Below, piece after piece: positions 13,845 to 17,067 of a stretch of DNA of 17,067 bases (position 1 is the first letter of the stretch; every line of letters starts with the position of its first letter). A program made the position numbers and the translations under genes. A model generated the notes under the pieces. It searched no databases. It was given only the letters and a program-made list of their open reading frames with translations, and was not told the DNA's origin. Source of the DNA: an uncultured Eubacteriales bacterium (GTDB lineage: Bacteria; Bacillota; Clostridia; Oscillospirales; Butyricicoccaceae); contig USML01000034.1 of assembly GCA_900555855.1 (NCBI GenBank), positions 1 to 17,067 of the forward strand. The letters are read 5' to 3'.

Positions 13845-14489
13845 GTGATGACGATGAAAACCGTGGAAATGAAAAAGACCATGCCCCGTTCCCGGCCGTG
13901 GCTGCTGCCGGCGTGCGCAGTGCTGCTGGGCGCCGTTGCGGGAAGCCTGTGCGGCGCCGGGGTGCCGTGGCTCCGCAGCCTGCTGCAGAGCCGGCTGATA
14001 CAGGAGAGCCTGTCCGCGCTGCTTTGGCCGGAGCTTTTGCTGCTTCTGGCCCTGTGCGTTTCCGGCTTTTTGCGTCTGGGCGGCGTCTGGGCGCTGATGG
14101 CGCTGCTGATCAAGGGCTTTCTGCTGGCGGCAGAGGCTGCCGTTCTGACCTCCAATATGGAAGGGGGCGCTTATCTGACGGCGGCGCTGCCGCGGCTGCT
14201 GACGGGCTTTCTTACGCTGAGCGTCCTGCTGCTGCTTGCCCGGCAGAGCATCCAGCTCTCCTCCCGCAGGCTGCGGCTGTCGCCGGCCAAGGCCAGAGCG
14301 CTCCGGCCGGATCCCCCGTTTTATCTGACGGCGGGCATCGCGCTGGCAGTGATCCTGGGAGCGGCGCTGCTCCAGCAGAAGCTGCTTGGCCTGGATCTGC
14401 CGCAGCTGCTGCCGGAGGGGGCGCTTCGGGGCGCGGGTCAGTTGGGGATCTGCCTGCCGGTATGGTCCATGGTAAAATCCTCCCGATAG
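13845..14489 (+). CDS. hydrophobic membrane protein, possibly SpoIIM-like
   Basis: A 214-residue protein with about five hydrophobic segments (about 19-40, 60-78, 81-104, 116-140, 166-184) and arginine-rich loops. The pattern of a first helix ending in a small-residue motif, then a LIKGFLLAAEA helix, ALPRLLTGFL and the RQSIQLS loop recalls stage II sporulation protein M, but similarity is too weak to be sure. Candidate starts are GTG 13845, ATG 13848 and ATG 13854; none has a strong ribosome site, so the N-terminus is uncertain. The last 52 nt overlap the end of the convergent pdaB-like gene. The C-terminal ~25 residues (EGALRGAGQLGICL...) may be simple read-through. A sporulation role would suit the neighbour but is an inference. 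Confidence 0.6.
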   Translation: MMTMKTVEMKKTMPRSRPWLLPACAVLLGAVAGSLCGAGVPWLRSLLQSRLIQESLSALLWPELLLLLALCVSGFLRLGGVWALMALLIKGFLLAAEAAVLTSNMEGGAYLTAALPRLLTGFLTLSVLLLLARQSIQLSSRRLRLSPAKARALRPDPPFYLTAGIALAVILGAALLQQKLLGLDLPQLLPEGALRGAGQLGICLPVWSMVKSSR

Positions 14490-15211
14490 ATCAGCTGGCT
14501 CACCGGGACGATCTCATAGCCCTGCCGGATGAGCCCTTCGATCACGGAGGGCAGGGCGGCGGGCGTGTTTTTCGCCGCATTGTGGAACAGGATGATGCTG
14601 CCGGGCTGGACCCGCTTCAAAACGCGCTGGCAGATCTCCTCCGGCGTGGGGTCCTTCCAGTCGAGACTGTCCACATCCCACTGGATGGCATACATGCCGC
14701 AGTCCCGCACAGTGCGGATCACCGTATCGTTATAGTCGCCGTAGGGCGGACGAAACAGGAGCGGCGTCTCTCCGGTGATGGCGGCGATCTTTTCGTTGCA
14801 GGCGCTGAGCTGCTCCTGCATCTGCTGGGCGGAGAGCTTGGTAAAATAGGGATGATCATCGGAATGATTCATCACCTCATGCCCCGCGGCGTGCAGCGCC
14901 TGCACCGATTCCGGATATTTGTCCACCCATTCGCCCACCACAAAGAAGGTGGTTTTGAGCTGGTATTTGTCAAAGATCTCGATGAGCTGCTGGGTATCCT
15001 CGTTGCCCCAGGCGGCGTCGAAGCTCAGGGCGCAGATGGGTGTCTCCTTCTGGACGCAGTAAATGGGCAGCTCCCGCAGGGTGGCTGCCGTTGGGATGCT
15101 TCTGGCAGAAACACAGGCAACGCAGATCACCAGGCCCAAAAGCGCCGCCAGGCCGGTAAAAACCCACTTTTTGTGGTGCAGCAGCACGATCTTCACTCGG
15201 AACGGTCTCAT
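14438..15211 (-). CDS. pdaB: polysaccharide deacetylase, PdaB-like sporulation protein
   Basis: A 257-residue NodB-domain protein with an N-terminal basic segment and one membrane anchor (about 16-36). Motifs are LSFDAAWGNEDT (62-73, Asp65), the metal-binding NHSDDHPYFTKLS (115-127, His116 and His120), FRPPYGDYND (153-162), WDVDSLDWK (178-186) and SIILFHNA (205-212, His210). The FDAAWGNEDT form, instead of TFDDGP, is typical of the clostridial PdaB/sporulation deacetylase subgroup. Family members act on N-acetylglucosamine or muramic residues of spore peptidoglycan outside the membrane. The ATG at 15211 is preceded by GGAGGAG; longer frames to 15739 run over the yerC gene and were rejected. 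A CATAGATA box lies 29 nt upstream. Convergent with the membrane protein gene, divergent from yerC. Confidence 0.9.
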   Translation of the reverse strand: MRPFRVKIVLLHHKKWVFTGLAALLGLVICVACVSARSIPTAATLRELPIYCVQKETPICALSFDAAWGNEDTQQLIEIFDKYQLKTTFFVVGEWVDKYPESVQALHAAGHEVMNHSDDHPYFTKLSAQQMQEQLSACNEKIAAITGETPLLFRPPYGDYNDTVIRTVRDCGMYAIQWDVDSLDWKDPTPEEICQRVLKRVQPGSIILFHNAAKNTPAALPSVIEGLIRQGYEIVPVSQLIYREDFTMDHTGRQIPN

Positions 15212-15239
15212 AAGCAATCTCCTCCTTTTTCGTGGTCTA

Positions 15240-15247
15240 TATCTATG
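15240..15247 (-). promoter_or_regulatory. possible sporulation-sigma -10 element upstream of pdaB
   Basis: CATAGATA stands 29 nt upstream of the pdaB ATG, exactly the spacing of the CATAGAAT box upstream of the amidase gene. A weak -35-like TCATGCC lies about 14 nt further upstream. pdaB of Bacillus is sigma-E regulated. Low confidence alone. Confidence 0.35.
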
Positions 15248-15355
15248 CAGAAGGGGGAGAAGGCATGAGGAGATTTCCGCAGGCGGAGCGCAGGGCAATT
15301 TACACGATTTTATTTGGAGCTGTCCGTGAAATACGGAAAATCCGGCAAAATGCTC

Positions 15356-15384
15356 TTTACATGGGCTCTTTACCGTGTTAAACT
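15356..15384 (+). promoter_or_regulatory. sigma-A promoter, extended -10, upstream of yerC/yecD
   Basis: TTTACA (15356-15361), 17 nt spacer, TAAACT (15379-15384), preceded by TGT for an extended -10. The yerC ATG is 55 nt downstream, so the leader is ordinary in length. Confidence 0.7.
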
Positions 15385-15439
15385 GTAACGCAGGAAGTTG
15401 TGAATGCATAACAGTGAAACGGTGAAAGGGGCATGTGCA

Positions 15440-15733
15440 ATGCGAAATAAGCTGCGCGATGAACATATGGATCAGCTTTTTGAAGCGATCCTGAAGCTGG
15501 ATTCCGTGGAGGAGTGCTATCACTTTTTCCGGGATCTCTGCACGGTGACGGAGCTGCTGTCCATGAAGCAGCGCTTCTGGGTGGCCCAGCTGCTGCGGGA
15601 AGGCTGCATTTATTCGGATATCGTGGAGGTCACCGGCGCCAGCACTGCCACCATCAGCCGGGTGAACCGGAGCCTGCAGTATGGCGACGGCGGCTATGCC
15701 CGGGCGCTGGACGGCCTGGAAGACGGCGAATGA
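15440..15733 (+). CDS. YerC/YecD family TrpR-related regulator
   Basis: A 97-residue protein beginning MRNKLRDEHMDQLFEAILKLDSVEECYHFFRDLCTV, with the TrpR-like helix-turn-helix IYSDIVEVTGASTATISRVNRSLQYG. This is the TIGR02531 YerC/YecD family, a probable DNA-binding regulator whose target is unknown in most Firmicutes. The start at 15440 is chosen because homologues begin with this NKLR...MDQLF segment, and AAAGGGG lies 9 nt upstream. An ATG at 15404 with AGGAA upstream is in frame and remains possible, adding 12 residues. The stop overlaps the methyltransferase start (ATGA), so they are co-translated. Unlike tryptophan repressor itself, no trp genes are near. Confidence 0.92.
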   Translation: MRNKLRDEHMDQLFEAILKLDSVEECYHFFRDLCTVTELLSMKQRFWVAQLLREGCIYSDIVEVTGASTATISRVNRSLQYGDGGYARALDGLEDGE

Positions 15734-16476
15734 ACGCATATACCTCTCTGGCGGCTTATTATGACAGCCTGATGGATCCGGAGGTCTACCGGCGGTTTTG
15801 CGAGGTGCTCTGCACGGAGCTTGCCCGGGCAGACATCCGAGATGGGCTGGTGCTGGACCTTTGCTGCGGCACCGGCACGCTGACGCGTCTGCTTTCGCTG
15901 CGCGGCTATGAAATGATCGGCTGCGATGCGTCGCCGGAAATGCTGGATATTGCCCGGGAAAAATGCCGGGCGCTGGAGGTCCCGCCGGTCTGGATCTGTC
16001 AGCGGGCGGACGAGCTGGACCTTTACGGCACGGTCCGCGCCGCCGTCTGCTGTATGGACAGCGTCAATTATCTCACCGGCCTGCGGGAGCTGAAGCGGGC
16101 CTTTTCGCTGGTGAGCCTGTTTCTGGAGCCGGGCGGCGTGTTTCTGTTTGATGTGAAATCCCGGGAGATGTTTGAAGCGCTGGCAGGCACGGCCAGCGTC
16201 CAGGAGGACGAGGAAAGCTTCTCCAGCTGGCAGTATGGCTTTGACCGGCGCTCCGGCCGGGCCTTTCATCAGGTGGATCTGTTCCGGCAGGATGGTGACA
16301 AGTATATCCGCTTTACAGAAGCGCATGAACAGCGCTTTTACAGTACAGACACCCTGCGGCAGGCGCTGCAGGGGGCAGGTCTGCGGCTGAAGCGTGTTTC
16401 CCGGGCGCTCTCCGGGTCGAAGGAAGAAGAGCCGCGGGGCCGCCTGCTGTTTATTGCGGAAAAGCCCCTGGCCTGA
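15730..16476 (+). CDS. class I SAM-dependent methyltransferase
   Basis: A 248-residue soluble methyltransferase. It starts MNAYTSLAAYYDSLMD, typical of small-molecule or tRNA-like SAM methyltransferases of the Methyltransf_25 type. Motif I is VLDLCCGTGTLTRLL (41-55), and motif II follows in MIGCDASPEMLDIAR. The downstream DSVNYLTG and FLEPGGVFLFDVKS segments match motifs IV and VI. The substrate cannot be read from the sequence. The start overlaps the yerC stop, so it is translationally coupled to the regulator. The hslO gene begins 20 nt after the stop. The YerC-methyltransferase-HslO arrangement appears to be a housekeeping cluster rather than a pathway. Confidence 0.9.
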   Translation: MNAYTSLAAYYDSLMDPEVYRRFCEVLCTELARADIRDGLVLDLCCGTGTLTRLLSLRGYEMIGCDASPEMLDIAREKCRALEVPPVWICQRADELDLYGTVRAAVCCMDSVNYLTGLRELKRAFSLVSLFLEPGGVFLFDVKSREMFEALAGTASVQEDEESFSSWQYGFDRRSGRAFHQVDLFRQDGDKYIRFTEAHEQRFYSTDTLRQALQGAGLRLKRVSRALSGSKEEEPRGRLLFIAEKPLA

Positions 16477-16496
16477 GCTTGGAAAAGGACGATAGC

Positions 16497-17067
16497 ATGA
16501 AGGATTTTATTGTCAGAGGAATGACAAAGGACGGCTTTGTGAAGATCACCGCCGTTCAGACCACGGAGACCGTGGAACGGGCGCGGCAGATCCATAAGAC
16601 CCTGCCGCTGGCGACGGCCGCGCTGGGGCGGACGCTTTCCGCCGTTTCCATGATGGGCAACGACCTGAAATATGAAAACGGCTCGGTCACGCTGCAGATC
16701 CGCGGAGACGGCCCGCTGGGCGGCATCACCGCCGTCAGCGACAACCGTGGAAATGTGCGGGGCTATCTGCAGAATCCGGCGGCGATCCTGCCGCTGAAGG
16801 CTGACGGCCATCTGGATGTGGGCGGCGGCGTTGGCCGGGAAGGCATCCTCACCGTCATAAAGGATATCGGCGAGCGGGAGCTCTTTACCGGCCGGGTGGA
16901 GCTGCGCTCCGGCGAGATCGCCGAGGATGTGGCGGCCTATTATGTGATCAGCGAACAGATCCCCACGGTGTGCGCCCTGGGCGTTTTGGTGGGGAAGGAT
17001 CAGAGCGTCACCTGCGCGGGCGGCTATCTGCTGCAGCTGATGCCCGGCGCGCCGGAGGGTCTGGTGG
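16497..17067 (+). CDS. hslO: redox-regulated chaperone Hsp33 (3' partial)
   Basis: The window ends inside this gene; 190 codons are visible. The N-terminus MKDFIVRGMTKDGFVKITAVQTTETVERARQ, then MMGNDLKYENGSVTLQIRGDGPLGGI, GNVRGYLQNP and GREGILTVIKDIGERELFTGRVEL match the Hsp33 core domain, and the SEQIPTVCALGVLV segment follows. Hsp33 is a cytosolic holdase activated by oxidative unfolding; its zinc-binding CxC...CxxC switch lies downstream, outside the window. AAAAGGA stands 7-8 nt before the ATG at 16497. It is likely co-transcribed with the methyltransferase. Confidence 0.95.
   Translation, partial: MKDFIVRGMTKDGFVKITAVQTTETVERARQIHKTLPLATAALGRTLSAVSMMGNDLKYENGSVTLQIRGDGPLGGITAVSDNRGNVRGYLQNPAAILPLKADGHLDVGGGVGREGILTVIKDIGERELFTGRVELRSGEIAEDVAAYYVISEQIPTVCALGVLVGKDQSVTCAGGYLLQLMPGAPEGLV

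Noticed and set aside
13784..14155. Minus-strand frame ending in a PAGLEPARG-like string
   Set aside because: Such strings come from translated tRNA-like T-arm DNA, and the frame is antisense to a hydrophobic protein.

Overview
The window looks like chromosomal DNA of a spore-forming, GC-rich (roughly 60% by eye) member of the Clostridia, most likely an Oscillospiraceae/Ruminococcaceae-type Firmicute. The evidence is a cotJA-cotJB-cotJC spore-coat operon, a PdaB-type sporulation deacetylase, a YerC/YecD TrpR-like regulator, strong AGGAGG-type ribosome sites, TTG and GTG starts and LexA/DinR-like operators of the Gram-positive type. Species cannot be named from the sequence alone.

Left edge (1-1800, + strand): the 3' part of an FtsX-like ABC permease and its ATPase, followed by a perfect inverted repeat. 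This segment seems less GC-rich than the rest and abuts a cotJC gene whose family-like sequence stops abruptly near 1800. It is probably the end of an inserted element, or an assembly join.

1591-3830 (- strand): cotJC, cotJB and cotJA as an overlapping operon, preceded by an SH3-tailed N-acetylmuramoyl-L-alanine amidase. Then come a rho-independent terminator and tRNA-Leu(UAA) with its own promoter.

3894-6870 (- strand): an operon of an MBOAT membrane O-acyltransferase, a membrane-anchored SGNH/GDSL protein on a Pro/Glu-rich stalk, and a uridine-kinase-like P-loop protein. The first two probably modify an exported polysaccharide or cell-wall polymer with acyl groups.

6894-9017 (- strand): a radical SAM protein (TIGR03916-like, putative DNA modification/repair) overlapping its obligate partner (TIGR03915/DUF4130-like). 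The promoter carries two LexA-like boxes, one inside the -35/-10 spacer, and the radical SAM protein ends with a consensus beta-clamp motif (QLSLF). This is the most interesting part of the window: a candidate SOS-controlled, replisome-linked DNA repair or modification pair of unknown chemistry.

9056-13224 (+ strand): a DUF6125-like protein overlapping a short pyruvate-kinase-like protein that lacks the C-terminal domain, then PrmA. A second promoter drives RsmE and a polytopic membrane protein, ending at a terminator.

13255-17067: a possible ADP-ribosyltransferase-fold protein, a hydrophobic protein that may be SpoIIM-like, the convergent pdaB-like deacetylase (- strand), and then the divergent yerC/yecD regulator, a class I methyltransferase and the start of hslO (Hsp33), cut by the window edge. 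No stretch longer than 300 bases lacks a gene; the longest gap (15212-15439) holds two divergent promoter regions. I saw no CRISPR array, rRNA, transposase or integrase.
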